Source of the DNA: Planctomycetota bacterium
GTDB taxonomy: Bacteria; Planctomycetota; UBA1135; GCA-002686595
Direction: 5' to 3'
DNA length: 64,000 bases
Assembly: GCA_029259595.1 (NCBI GenBank)
Contig: JAJDEW010000105.1
Span: forward strand, 17,312 to 81,311
The translations under genes and the position numbers were made by a program. A model generated the notes under the pieces. The model saw only the letters and a program-made list of their open reading frames with translations. It did no database searches and had not been told where the DNA came from. Position 1 is the first letter of the stretch. Every line of letters begins with the position of its first letter. Shown in pieces: positions 17,160-26,723 of the stretch.

Positions 17160-19529
17160 ATGAAACGAATTCCGATCCTGTCCGCGGTCGTCGCGGCTTT
17201 CCTCCTCGGGCTCGCACCGCTCGAGGCGCAGAAACCCGCCCGTGCCACGCTGTTCACTCGCGCCGAGGACGGACTGGTTCGTGCGGTGCTCGAGATCGAT
17301 ATCGAATTCGGTTGGCACATCTACCACTCGGAGCTCGGTCATCCCGAAGCGATCGGTCTGCCGACGAAAGTCGCTTTCGAGGCCGAGGGCGTCGAGTGGT
17401 CGCAACCTCTGTTCCCCGAGCCCCACGAGCTGCCCCAAGGACTCGACGATTCAGAGGGCAACGAGCTCTGGATCTGGGGCCACGAAGGGCTCGTACGGAT
17501 CTACGCCGCTGGTACGTACGAAGGGGAAGCGCCGACGAAGGTCGCGGCCTCCATCCAAGGTCAAGTCTGCAAGGAGAGCTGCATTCCCTACTTCGACGAC
17601 GTCACGTCGAAGGGCAAGGGCAAGGACACCCTGTTCGCGAGCTTTCCCGACGCGCTTCTGCCGAAGGCCGCACAGAAGACGGGAGGCGCGCAGCGCGAGG
17701 ACGTGCACGTCGAGGGCGAGGCGGATGCGACCCTGTACACGCGCGTGGACGGCGACTCCATCCGCGCCGCGGTCGAGATCCGCATCACGCCGGGCTGGCA
17801 CCTCTACCACGAGGAGCTCGGAGGGACGGAATACGCCAAGCCGACGGTGATCACGCTCGGTGGCAAGGGCATCGAATGGGGCGAGCTCGATTGGCCCGAG
17901 CCCGAGAAGCTCGACCTGGGCTTCGACGACCAGTGGGTGTGGAGCCACGAGGGGACGATCGTCGTGCGCGCGGAGGGTCGTCTCGCCGAAGGTGCGAAGG
18001 GCGAAGACGTCTCGGCCGAGATCGCCGGTCAGACCTGTACCGACGTGTGCATCAACTACACGGAGACCGCCTGGTCGCGCGGTCCCGGCCCGGATGAACT
18101 CTTCGCCGGCTTCGCGCCGGCGGAGTCCTCGAAAGGCACGGGGACGTCGGGGGCGACTTCCAGTGAGGACACCGAAGGACGGGCGGACGCCTTGACCGAC
18201 GAGGAGGAGGACAGTCTCTGGGACTTCATCTTGCTCGCGATCGCCGGCGGTCTCTTCGCGCTCGTGATGCCCTGTACGTATCCGATGATCCCGATCACGA
18301 TCTCGTACTTCACGAAGCAGGCCGACGCGCGCGGCGGACGCGTCCTGCCGCTGTCGCTGACGTACGGCGGTGGCATCGTCCTGATCTTCGTCCTGATCGG
18401 CGTGATCCTGGGTCCGCCGATCATCCGTTTCGCGACGCACCCGTTCACGAACATCGTGATCGGCCTGGCCTTCCTCTACTTCGCCTTGGTCCTGTTCGGG
18501 ATCGTCAAGCTCGAGCCGCCGCGCGCGCTGATGAATGTCGCGGGCAAGGCCTCGATGAAGGGGGGCTACACGGGCATCTTCCTCATGGGAGCGACCCTGG
18601 TGGTCACGTCCTTCACCTGTACGGCGCCCTTCGTCGGATCGCTCTTGTCCTACGGGGCGAGCCAGGGAGGGATCGGGCGTGTGGCGCTGGGGATGGGGGT
18701 CTTCGGGCTGACGATGGCGATTCCGTTCGTGATCCTGTCGTTGATTCCGGGCCGTCTACGCGCGATGCCGAAGAGCGGACAGTGGATGAACACGCTGAAG
18801 TTCGTGCTCGGCTTCGTCGAGCTCGCGGCTTCGCTGAAGTTCTTCTCGAACGCCGAGATCGTCTGGGACCTCCAGATTCTCTCGCGCGAGCTCTTCCTCC
18901 TGCTCTGGGGCGTGATCTTCCTCCTCGCGTCGCTGTACCTCTTCGGTCTGTTCACGAAGGGCGGCGACAAGCCCGGAACCAAGCGACTGACCAGTGGTGC
19001 GCTCTTGTTGGTCTTCGCTGGCTACTGCCTCTGGGGCATGACCGGTGTGAAGCTCGATCGCGTCATGACGGCCATCGCGCCCAACTACTCCGGCGGCAGG
19101 TTCATGCCGGCGCTGTACGACCCGGGCGGTGACTGGCTCATCGTGAAGGACGCCTTCGAGCTCGCCAACCAGAACGCGCGCGAGCAGGACAAGCTCTTGC
19201 TCGTGAACTTCACCGGCTTCACATGAGTGAACTGCCGCATCAACGAGGAGAAGGTCTTCCCCTCGGACATGGTTGCCCCGCTCCTGCGCAAGCACTTCGT
19301 GGAAGCTCGACTGCACAACGACGGACCTGACAAGGACGTGGTCCGAGAGGTCGTGCGGCTTCAGCAAGAGCTCGCGGAGTCTTACGCGACGCCGTTCTAC
19401 CTCGTCCTGGATCCGAAGTCGGGCAAGCAGCTCGGCGGGACGCTGGCCGGCGAGGTGAGCAAGAAGGCCTTCGTGCGCTTCCTGGAGGAAGCGCTGGCCG
19501 ATCAGGGCGAGCTCATCGGACTGCGCTGA
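17160..19529 (+). CDS. DsbD-type thiol:disulfide transporter with in-frame TGA (probable selenoprotein)
   Basis: Read through the TGA at 19224-19226, this is one 789-residue protein. Residues 1-24 are a signal peptide. Two DsbD-alpha-like periplasmic domains follow, with Cys pairs C137/C141 and C293/C297. The membrane domain (about 350-640) resembles the DsbD/CcdA electron carrier, with C372 in MPCTYPMIP and C487 in FTCTAPF. The last domain has a thioredoxin fold whose active site reads FTGFT-U689-VN-C692-R, where related proteins have CxxC, and it has a cis-Pro motif (ATPFYLVLD). The family moves electrons from the cytoplasm to periplasmic thiols. Standard calling would split it at 19226. 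It overlaps the convergent kinase gene by 28 bp. A real stop or a sequencing error is the alternative, but a SECIS-like hairpin follows the TGA. Confidence 0.88.
19224..19265 (+). promoter_or_regulatory. Selenocysteine codon and SECIS-like hairpin
   Basis: The TGA at 19224-19226 is followed after 17 nt by a hairpin at 19244-19265. CGAGG pairs with CCUCG, one A/C mismatch follows, then GA pairs with UC, closing a six-base loop AGGUCU. That loop matches what I recall of the apical loop of the Escherichia coli fdhF SECIS, and it stands 25 nt after the TGA, inside the distance bacterial SelB tolerates. CAU at 19238-19240 and AUG at 19269-19271 can extend the lower stem across a small internal loop. 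This is a strong but unproven SECIS candidate. Confidence 0.75.
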
Positions 19530-22500
19530 GTCTCGGCGGCGGCTGCTCCCATCACCTTCTTCAGGCAGGCCCGTAGTTCTCCGACGCTGAAGGGCTTGCC
19601 GAGGAAGGCCGAGGCGTCGTTCGCGATGCGTGTCGCCTTTTCGCCGTCGCCACTCATGAGCACGACGCGAGCGTCCGCGCGCAGCTCCAGCAGCTCTTGG
19701 CGAACCCGGGTCCCTTCCATGCCGGGCAACGCGAGATCCACGATGACACAGTCGATCTCCCTGGTATGGGCCGCGAAGATCTCGAGCCCCAACTCACCGC
19801 TCTCGGCCTTGATCACGCGGTAACCCATGCGCGTGAGCATCGCTCCGAGGATCTCTCGCACGCCCAGGTTGTCGTCGATGATCAGGATCGTTTCGCTCCG
19901 TCCGCCGTCGACGACCGGAGCGTGCGTCGCCTTGGAGGTCGCAACGATCGGACTCGCGGGCAGGAAGATCGAGAACGTGGTTCCACGGCCGAGCTCGCTG
20001 CGGACTTCGACCTGACCGCCGTGAACACGGGCCGTGCCCTGGACGGCGGCCAGACCCAGACCCCGACCCACCAACTTGGTCGTGAAGAACGGGTCGAAGA
20101 TCCGGCTCAGGGTGTCCACGCTCATCCCGACACCGTTGTCGCGCACACGCAAGACGACCCAGTCCAACGGGGTCGCGAACTCCTCATCGAGTGGTTCGGG
20201 GGGCGGACCGTCGGGCGCCGACACGAGCTCGGTTCGGATCTCGATGAGTCCCTCCGCGCCCTTGATCGCGTCGTTCGCGTTGACCACCAGGTTCAGGACG
20301 GCTTGACGTATGCGGCTCGCGTCACCCTGAATCGCCGGCAAGCCCTGTCCCAGCTCGAAGCGAAGCGTGGTGCCGGGGTCGAGCATGCCGCGCAGGTGAT
20401 TCGCGAGCTCGGCCAGGAGCGCGTTCAGCTCGAGCGACTCGTGCTGAACGTCCCCTCGGCCAGCGTAGGTCAAGAGCTGTCGCGTCAGATCGCTGGCGCG
20501 ATGAACGCTGGCCATGGCGCGTTGGAGTTTGGTCACACCTGGAGAGGCCGGGGACATCGCCTGAGCGGCCTCGTCGACGTTACCGAGGATGACCATCAAG
20601 AGGTTGTTGAAGTCGTGTGCGACGCCACCCGCCATGCGAGCAAGGCTCTCCACGCGCTGCGCCTCGGTTTCTTGACGGAGAAAGCGCGAGCTGGCCTCCT
20701 CGAGCAAGCGCCGCTCGGAGATGTCGCGCATCGTGATCTGCACTCGCCCGTCGTCGAGGCGCTTGGCGACGGTCTCCAGCACGTGCTTGTGCGAGCCCGC
20801 GTCACGCAGCGCGAGCTCGACCGTCTTCGTCTGCCCCGCAAGCACATCGCGCAGTTCGAGGCGCGCACCGGTCTCCGCTCGTTCTGCCAGGGCTTGCTCG
20901 ACCTCGAGCCCAGTCAGCTCAGCGCCCCGCGCCGCGAGCAGCGCGGCTGCCGGCGGATTCCAACGCAGGCAGCGACCATGTCGATCGCACAGAAGAATCG
21001 CATCGGAAGACTGCTCCATCAGCAGTCGGTGTTCCGCCTCACTCAAGCGCAGGGCCTGTGCATCTCGACGTCGACGGCGCAGCGACGTGGACGCGACGAC
21101 GACCAGGGAGAGGGTCGAGAACACGACCGGAAACAGGAAGACGGCCTCCAGATAGAAGGGCGTCGGAGCGCTGAGCTCGACGTCCGCGATCGGCGAGAGC
21201 GTGCCGAACAGGCCCTTGCCTTGGACCTCGAAGCGGTGGGATCCCGGGGAGAGACCGTCGAGCACGAGTTCGCGCGCGCGGCTCCATTCACTCCACGCGC
21301 CGCCATCGATTCGGTAGCGCGAGTCGATGGTCTCGGCTGGCTGGCTGCCTTCGAAGGAGCGGACGGCCCAGCGCAGGTTGGCTCGGTCCCCCTCGACCGA
21401 ACTCCGGATCTCGACGCGTAGGCCTGGCCCGCTCTCCTCATCGCGCCAAAGGAGGTGCGTGCCACCGCCGGACGAGCCCGTGATGACGCGCTCGCCCTGG
21501 AGGATCACCGGCCACAAGCGAGGCGACGGTAGGCCCGTTCCCGGACCGAGAAAGCCCGCATCCGTTCCGCGCAAGGCAGCCAGTCCGTACTCGGTCGTCG
21601 CCCAGAGAACGCCCTGGTCATCGAGGCAAAGGTCCCAGACGTCCGTCGGAAGCGACGACTGCAGCTCGACCTGACTCTCGGTTCCTGCGGCATCGATATG
21701 GCGCAGTCCGCGCTGCTGCCCGGCGACCCAGACTCCGCCCTCGCCGTCGCCGATCAAGCGGAAGGCCTTGCCGCGATCGTCATCGGAGCTCTTCGCTTCC
21801 CAGCTGGTCCAGACGCCGTTCCAGAAGCGGTGCACGCCGTACAGCGTTCCAAACCAGTAGGCGCCGGCTCCGTCCTCGTAGAAGTCGTAGAGCCGGTTGT
21901 GGTCGAGCTTGCCACCGTGATCCCAGGCGGTGAGCCGTCCCGCTTCGAGCACGTGCAAGGCGCCGCTGCGCTCGTGACGACGGCGCGGGTCGCTCGAGAG
22001 CCCCAGGAACCACAGGCGTCCACGGCGGTCGGACCGGATCTTGTGGATCAGGCCGAGCGGTGTGCCGGTCGCGTCCTCCGTGACGTGCGTCCACGTGTCA
22101 CCATCCAGGCGGAAGGCGCCGGGCAGGGACCCGCCTTGACACGTCCAGATGCGCCCCTCGGCGTCTTCCGCGAGCCCGGTGATGTAGGGCAACTCCGGTA
22201 TGGGAAAGCGCGGGACGGGAAGGAGCTCGCCTTCGTCGACGCCTCCGATGCGGCGGGCGTGAACTCCCGCGACGGACGCGATCCACAGCGTCTTTCCGTC
22301 GCGCGACAGGAGCAGGTCCTGAACGCGGTTGCGTGGATCGTTCTGATCCGGGAAGCGCCAGGTCGACCATCTGCGGGCGCTCGCGCGCAAGAGCCAAAGG
22401 CCATCGTCGGTTCCGACCCAGAGGTCGCCGTTCTCGCGGAAGCGGAGGAAGATCGCATCGACCAACGGCGCGGGTGTCGGGCGGATCGAAGGCCACGTTT

Positions 22501-23383
22501 CCCCAGCTTGAACCCGAGCCTCGTGAACCCGGACCTCGCGGGTATCGAGGACGACCACGGCAGTTCCCGTCGCGGAAATGCCGGCGAGCTGGACCGTGTC
22601 ACCTCCGAGGACGTCGCGGATGTTGGTCTTGCCCTTCGCGTCCCAGCTCCAGATGCCGCGCTGGTGGTTCGAGAAGTCCGCGCCGCTGACCCCGAAGCCG
22701 TCGTGGTTCTCGGCGAGGGCGCCAGGTCGACTGAGTCGTCCCTCACCCTCTTCGAGGAAGGGTTCGAAGCCGCCGGGCGCGTCCGGCTGCCAGACGAAGA
22801 TTCCGGTGGACCCGCTCACGAAGACCCGGCGCGATTCGGTCTGCACGATCTCGGCGATGGCCCCGCCTTCCACGAAGAGCTCCCGCGTGCCGGCTTCGTC
22901 CCAGAGAAAGAGGCGCCGCGGACCCGCCGGGTCGATGAGGAGCGCCAAGCGCCCCTGGGGTGTATGGGCCAGCGACTCGAGGTGGAGCCCGGCGAAGGAC
23001 GACGGCAGTTGAACCGGCTCGAGACGAAACTCCGAGCCGCACCACGTCGTGGAATCCGTGACGACCCAGACTTGGCCGGTATCGTCGGACGACAGGTTGA
23101 CGACCGGAGCCTTCGGGAGGTTGTCGGTGATCCACTCCCAACCGTCGAAGTAGGCGAGTCCCGCGCGCGTTCCGGCCCAAGTCGTGGTCGGCGTCTCGAC
23201 CAGGTGCTCGATGCGCGAATGAGGCAGGCCGTCCTCGGTCGTCCAGTGGGCCCACCGCCACCCTTCTCGCAAGGCTTCCCCCAGGTCCCGGCGCGCCTCT
23301 TGCGCGGCGGAAGTCGGAAGCAGGCAGAGGGCGACCAGAACGCGTGGCAAGGCCGTATGCAAAGCGGCACGGAGCAGGGGCAT
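19502..23383 (-). CDS. Hybrid sensor histidine kinase with periplasmic propeller
   Basis: A 1293-residue one-protein two-component system. After a signal peptide (cut near residue 27) come about 620 residues of two-component-regulator propeller repeats (for example WAHWTTEDGLPHSRIEHL and WVGTDDGLWLL), then a Y_Y_Y domain (YRIDGGAWSEW), one transmembrane helix near 742-765, and a PAS domain. The histidine kinase core has H923 in GGVAHDFNN, an N-box NLVVNANDAI, DNGVGM, and FDPFFTTK with GRGLGLAAV. The receiver is C-terminal with phospho-acceptor D1216. It senses an outside ligand through the propeller; the ligand is unknown. The gene lies 40 bp after feoB on the same strand, but a hairpin stands between them. 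Its 3' end overlaps the selenoprotein gene by 28 bp, tail to tail. Confidence 0.93.
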   Translation of the reverse strand: MPLLRAALHTALPRVLVALCLLPTSAAQEARRDLGEALREGWRWAHWTTEDGLPHSRIEHLVETPTTTWAGTRAGLAYFDGWEWITDNLPKAPVVNLSSDDTGQVWVVTDSTTWCGSEFRLEPVQLPSSFAGLHLESLAHTPQGRLALLIDPAGPRRLFLWDEAGTRELFVEGGAIAEIVQTESRRVFVSGSTGIFVWQPDAPGGFEPFLEEGEGRLSRPGALAENHDGFGVSGADFSNHQRGIWSWDAKGKTNIRDVLGGDTVQLAGISATGTAVVVLDTREVRVHEARVQAGETWPSIRPTPAPLVDAIFLRFRENGDLWVGTDDGLWLLRASARRWSTWRFPDQNDPRNRVQDLLLSRDGKTLWIASVAGVHARRIGGVDEGELLPVPRFPIPELPYITGLAEDAEGRIWTCQGGSLPGAFRLDGDTWTHVTEDATGTPLGLIHKIRSDRRGRLWFLGLSSDPRRRHERSGALHVLEAGRLTAWDHGGKLDHNRLYDFYEDGAGAYWFGTLYGVHRFWNGVWTSWEAKSSDDDRGKAFRLIGDGEGGVWVAGQQRGLRHIDAAGTESQVELQSSLPTDVWDLCLDDQGVLWATTEYGLAALRGTDAGFLGPGTGLPSPRLWPVILQGERVITGSSGGGTHLLWRDEESGPGLRVEIRSSVEGDRANLRWAVRSFEGSQPAETIDSRYRIDGGAWSEWSRARELVLDGLSPGSHRFEVQGKGLFGTLSPIADVELSAPTPFYLEAVFLFPVVFSTLSLVVVASTSLRRRRRDAQALRLSEAEHRLLMEQSSDAILLCDRHGRCLRWNPPAAALLAARGAELTGLEVEQALAERAETGARLELRDVLAGQTKTVELALRDAGSHKHVLETVAKRLDDGRVQITMRDISERRLLEEASSRFLRQETEAQRVESLARMAGGVAHDFNNLLMVILGNVDEAAQAMSPASPGVTKLQRAMASVHRASDLTRQLLTYAGRGDVQHESLELNALLAELANHLRGMLDPGTTLRFELGQGLPAIQGDASRIRQAVLNLVVNANDAIKGAEGLIEIRTELVSAPDGPPPEPLDEEFATPLDWVVLRVRDNGVGMSVDTLSRIFDPFFTTKLVGRGLGLAAVQGTARVHGGQVEVRSELGRGTTFSIFLPASPIVATSKATHAPVVDGGRSETILIIDDNLGVREILGAMLTRMGYRVIKAESGELGLEIFAAHTREIDCVIVDLALPGMEGTRVRQELLELRADARVVLMSGDGEKATRIANDASAFLGKPFSVGELRACLKKVMGAAAAETQRSPMSSP

Positions 23384-23397
23384 GAGCCCGGATTCTA

Positions 23398-23423
23398 TCC
23401 GCCCGAGCTCGGAATTGGGCGGA
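23398..23423 (-). terminator. Hairpin directly after feoB
   Basis: TCCGCCC at 23398-23404 pairs with GGGCGGA at 23417-23423, abutting the feoB stop codon. It lies in the 40-bp gap between feoB and the kinase gene and could end or attenuate the feo transcript. No T run is present. Confidence 0.5.
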
Positions 23424-25622
23424 TCAGCCCAGTCCGACGAGTTGGCCGCCCTGGTAGACGATGAAGCTCGCGACCCAGGCCAGCGCGGTCATGTAGACGA
23501 AGAGGAAGACGGGCCATCTCCAGCTGGCCGTCTCGCGCTTCACGACCGCGAGTGTGCTCATGCACTGACAGGCGAGGGCGAAGAAGACCATCAGCGAGAA
23601 GCATACGAGGGGTGTGTACACCTTCCGGCCGTCAGGCCACTCCTGATCGCGCACGCGTTCGCGGAGCACGCGCGATTCGGCGTCTTCCTCGTCAGCGAGG
23701 CCGTAGACGACCGCCATCGTGCTGACGAAGACCTCGCGCGCCGCGAAGGCTCCGATGATCCCGATTCCGATCTTCCAGTCGAAGCCGAGAGGTTCGATCG
23801 TGGGCTCGATGGCGAGGCCGAGGCGACCTCCGTAGCTCTCGCGCAGGCCCTCCCCCGCAAACTCGGTCTCGATGCGTTCGAGCTCGGCGGCGCGCGCCTC
23901 GGCGTCGAGGTCGACGTTCGTCGCGACCGCTTCCTGTCGCTTCGCGAGGTCCTCTGCAGTCTGCTTCGGGAAGGAGAGCAAGGCCCACATCGCGATCGTG
24001 CAGACCAGGATCACCGTGCCGGCTTCGCGCACGAAGACGGCGCTCTTCTGCCACATGGCGCGAAGAACCGAACGCCAGACGGGCATGCGGTAGGGCGGCA
24101 TCTCGAGGAGCAACGGCGTCCGCCGCCCCTTGAGGACCGTGCGACCCAGGACGGCCGCCGCAGCGAGGGCGATGACCGTCGAGAACAGGTACATCGCGAC
24201 CATCAAGAGGCCTTGGACGAAGGGCTCTCCTTGGCCGGGAGGGTACAGCGCCGCGATCAGGAGCCCGTAGACCGGAAGGCGCGCCGAGCAGGTCATCAAG
24301 GGGACGACCATCATCGTCAGCAGCCGGTCGCGCTGACGCTCCATCGTTCGTGTCGCGAGGATCGCCGGAACGGCGCAAGCGAAGCCCGACAGCATGGGAA
24401 CGAAAGCGCGGCCGTTCAGGCCGATCGTCTTCATCAACCGGTCCATGATGTAGGCGACGCGAGCCATGTAGCCGGAGTCCTCCATCAAGCCCAGGAAGAA
24501 GAAGAGCAGCAGGATCTGGGGCAGGAAGACGAGCACGCCACCGACGCCGGCGACGATTCCCTCGACCAAGAGGTCCGTCACGAAGCCTTCGGGGAGGTGA
24601 GTGGACAGGAGGTCGGAGAGGCCGGCGACGACGTCCTCGATGAGGCCGATGGCCGGGTCGGCCCAGGCGAACAGCGACTGGAAGACGATCGTCATGATCG
24701 TCAAGAAGATCACGAAGCCCAGCGCCGGATGCAGCAGCACGCGGTCGACACGGTCGGTCAAGGAGATCTTCGGTGCGTTCCCTTCGACCAGCGCCGGCCC
24801 GATGTGCTCGTCCAGCCAATCGTAGCGACCGCGGATGATCTCTTCGTCGATGTGGCGTCCTTCGCGCCCGGCCAGCGCACGTCGCTCGCGCACGGCCTCG
24901 CGCAAGTCCGCAGGCACGCCGAGCAACTCGTCCTCCTCGTCGACCGACAGCAACGCCCACAACGCGAGCGCCCGACATCGGAGGGTGCTCTCGCGGTGCC
25001 AGAGCAGAGGGATCGTGCGTCCGACGGCAGCGACGTCGTCTTCGAGCGCGGCTTCGGGTTCCCAGCGCCGCTTCGTGTTCGCGCGGCCGGGTTCGGCCAA
25101 CACGCGCTCGAGCGCCGCCACGAGCCGGGGCAAGCCTTCGCCGCGCTTGGCGACGATCGGGACGACGGGAACGCCCAGCTCGCTCTCGAGGAGCTCGAAG
25201 TCGATCTCGAGGCCGGCCTCGCGCACCTGGTCCATCATGTTGACGGCGACGACCGTCGGCCCGTCGAGCTCGAGCACCTGCAGGACGAGATAGAGGTTGC
25301 GCAAGAGCTGCGTCCCGTCGATCACGATGAGGGTCGCGTCCGGGCGCTCCTGGGGATGCAGGCCGGCGATCGCGCCGAGCGCGAGCTTCTCGTCCTCGCT
25401 GTTCGCCGACAGGCTGTACGTGCCCGGCACGTCGACCAGCTCGGTCTCCCCTCCGGAAGGCAACGCCAGCCGGCCGTAGTGGCGATCGACCGTGACCCCG
25501 GGATAGTTGCCGACCCTGGCCCGACTCCCGGTGAGACGGTTGAAGAGCGTCGTCTTGCCCGTGTTGGGATTGCCCGCGAGCGCGATGCGGCGCAGTCCGG
25601 TCGCGGCGGTCCCGAGAGTCAT
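23424..25622 (-). CDS. feoB: Ferrous iron transporter FeoB
   Basis: A 732-residue Fe(II) transporter of the inner membrane. The N-terminal G domain shows G1 GNPNTGKT (residues 18-25), G2 NYPGVTVD, G3 DVPGTYS and G4 NMMD, followed by a helical spacer. The membrane part has two Gate-type segments, with conserved stretches GSILLPPPQILLLFF-like at the first and a Cys-containing MLSGFACAVPAILATR motif. Length is in the usual range, and no FeoC-like tail is present. It follows feoA after 25 bp and is presumably under control of the Fur-like box upstream of feoA. ATG at 25622 starts directly with the G domain. Confidence 0.95.
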   Translation of the reverse strand: MTLGTAATGLRRIALAGNPNTGKTTLFNRLTGSRARVGNYPGVTVDRHYGRLALPSGGETELVDVPGTYSLSANSEDEKLALGAIAGLHPQERPDATLIVIDGTQLLRNLYLVLQVLELDGPTVVAVNMMDQVREAGLEIDFELLESELGVPVVPIVAKRGEGLPRLVAALERVLAEPGRANTKRRWEPEAALEDDVAAVGRTIPLLWHRESTLRCRALALWALLSVDEEDELLGVPADLREAVRERRALAGREGRHIDEEIIRGRYDWLDEHIGPALVEGNAPKISLTDRVDRVLLHPALGFVIFLTIMTIVFQSLFAWADPAIGLIEDVVAGLSDLLSTHLPEGFVTDLLVEGIVAGVGGVLVFLPQILLLFFFLGLMEDSGYMARVAYIMDRLMKTIGLNGRAFVPMLSGFACAVPAILATRTMERQRDRLLTMMVVPLMTCSARLPVYGLLIAALYPPGQGEPFVQGLLMVAMYLFSTVIALAAAAVLGRTVLKGRRTPLLLEMPPYRMPVWRSVLRAMWQKSAVFVREAGTVILVCTIAMWALLSFPKQTAEDLAKRQEAVATNVDLDAEARAAELERIETEFAGEGLRESYGGRLGLAIEPTIEPLGFDWKIGIGIIGAFAAREVFVSTMAVVYGLADEEDAESRVLRERVRDQEWPDGRKVYTPLVCFSLMVFFALACQCMSTLAVVKRETASWRWPVFLFVYMTALAWVASFIVYQGGQLVGLG

Positions 25623-25647
25623 GGAGAAGGCGACGAGAGGTCGCGCC

Positions 25648-25875
25648 TCAGGACGGCTCGACGAAGAGCAGGTTGGCCTCCGAACTCCGGATCGTGAGGC
25701 GGCAGCTGCGCACTTCGAGCTCGAGCACGCCGCCCAGCTTCGCCCGCCGAATGAGGCGCACGATGCAGCCGGGCAAGAGGCCCAGCTCCATCAAGCGACG
25801 GCAGAGGGCGCGTTCACCCTCCAGGCGGATGAGGCGGCCGCTCTTGCCGAGTTCCAAGCGATCCAGGGTCGTCAT
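25648..25875 (-). CDS. feoA: Ferrous iron transport accessory protein FeoA
   Basis: A 75-residue SH3-like cytoplasmic protein that assists FeoB. The family pattern is visible: a short N-terminal strand, ALCRRLMELGLLPGCIVRL, and the closing strand with LTIRSSEANLLFVEP. The gene is first in the feoAB transcript. A 15-bp inverted repeat of the Fur-box type lies only 10 bp upstream of its ATG. Confidence 0.93.
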   Translation of the reverse strand: MTTLDRLELGKSGRLIRLEGERALCRRLMELGLLPGCIVRLIRRAKLGGVLELEVRSCRLTIRSSEANLLFVEPS

Positions 25876-25884
25876 TCGTGCAAT

Positions 25885-25899
25885 TGAGACTCAGTCTCA
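25885..25899. promoter_or_regulatory. Fur-type 7-1-7 inverted repeat upstream of feoAB
   Basis: TGAGACT-C-AGTCTCA is a perfect 7-1-7 inverted repeat ending 10 bp before the feoA start codon. Known Fur boxes have the same 7-1-7 layout with TGA and TCA ends. Its place, between the likely promoter and feoA, fits iron-dependent repression. The regulator's identity (Fur or another metal sensor) is inferred from the target genes. Confidence 0.7.
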
Positions 25900-26027
25900 G
25901 CTGAGCGCAGTATCCTAGCACCCCGATCGGTCGCCGCCCACCCATCGAATGATGGAAATCCCCGGGCTGTTCCGATCCCGCCGTCGTGGGCCTTGCTCCG
26001 GGGAGGGGGGCAGGAAAGAATCGAGCC

Positions 26028-26723
26028 GTGAGCCGATCGAAAGAAGCAGCCGGCCGCCGCGCGGCGGAGTTCGTTCAGGACGGAATGATCGTCGGTCTCG
26101 GGACCGGGTCGACCGTCTATTTCACCCTCCTGCGCCTCGGGGAGCGGATCCGCGAGGAGGGGCTCGCGGTCCGAGGCGTGGCGACTTCGGTCGACACCGA
26201 GGGCAAGGCCGCCACGTTCGGGATCCCGCTCCTGACGTTGTCCGAGGTGGAAACGATCGACCTCACGATCGACGGCGCCGACGAGATCGACGCCGAGTTC
26301 CAGATGATCAAGGGCGGCGGCGGGGCCTTGCTGCGCGAGAAGGTCGTGGCCTCGGTCAGTCGGCGCGAGATCATCGTCGTCGACGATTCGAAGGTCGTCG
26401 AGCGGCTCGGTCTCGCCTTCCTCTTGCCGGTCGAGGTGGTGCCCTTTGCGCGTGGAACCGTCGCGCGCCGGCTCGCCGAGCTCGGCGCACAGCCCGCGGT
26501 GCGCGTGGTCTCGGCCAGCGAGACCTACCGCACGGACAACGGCAACGAGATTCTCGACTGCCGCTTCCCCGAGGGCATCGTCGACGCGCGTGGCTTGCAA
26601 GCGAAGCTGCAGGGCATCCCCGGGGTCGTCGAGAACGGGCTCTTCATCGATCTCGCGCACGCGGTGGTCGTCGGGCACCCCGACGGCGTCGTCGAGGTGC
26701 GCGAGCGCGCCGCCGATGGCTGA
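26028..26723 (+). CDS. rpiA: Ribose-5-phosphate isomerase A
   Basis: A 231-residue cytoplasmic enzyme that interconverts ribose 5-phosphate and ribulose 5-phosphate in the pentose phosphate pathway. Family motifs appear in order: VGLGTGSTV (phosphate loop), GVATS, TIDGADEID (catalytic Asp region), KGGGGALLREK (catalytic Glu and Lys) and TDNGNEILD. The start is GTG at 26028, preceded by AGGAAAG with 9-nt spacing; the ATG-like longer frame from 25986 lacks similarity. It overlaps the next gene by 8 bp, so the two are probably co-translated. Confidence 0.95.
   Translation: MSRSKEAAGRRAAEFVQDGMIVGLGTGSTVYFTLLRLGERIREEGLAVRGVATSVDTEGKAATFGIPLLTLSEVETIDLTIDGADEIDAEFQMIKGGGGALLREKVVASVSRREIIVVDDSKVVERLGLAFLLPVEVVPFARGTVARRLAELGAQPAVRVVSASETYRTDNGNEILDCRFPEGIVDARGLQAKLQGIPGVVENGLFIDLAHAVVVGHPDGVVEVRERAADG

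Noticed and set aside
17160..19226. DsbD-type gene ending at the TGA and a separate gene from 19227
   Set aside because: The second part lacks its own start signal and begins in the middle of a thioredoxin active site. Read-through as selenocysteine explains both parts.
23382..25697. Long plus-strand frame opposite feoB
   Set aside because: An antisense artefact of high GC content; feoB motifs are complete on the minus strand.
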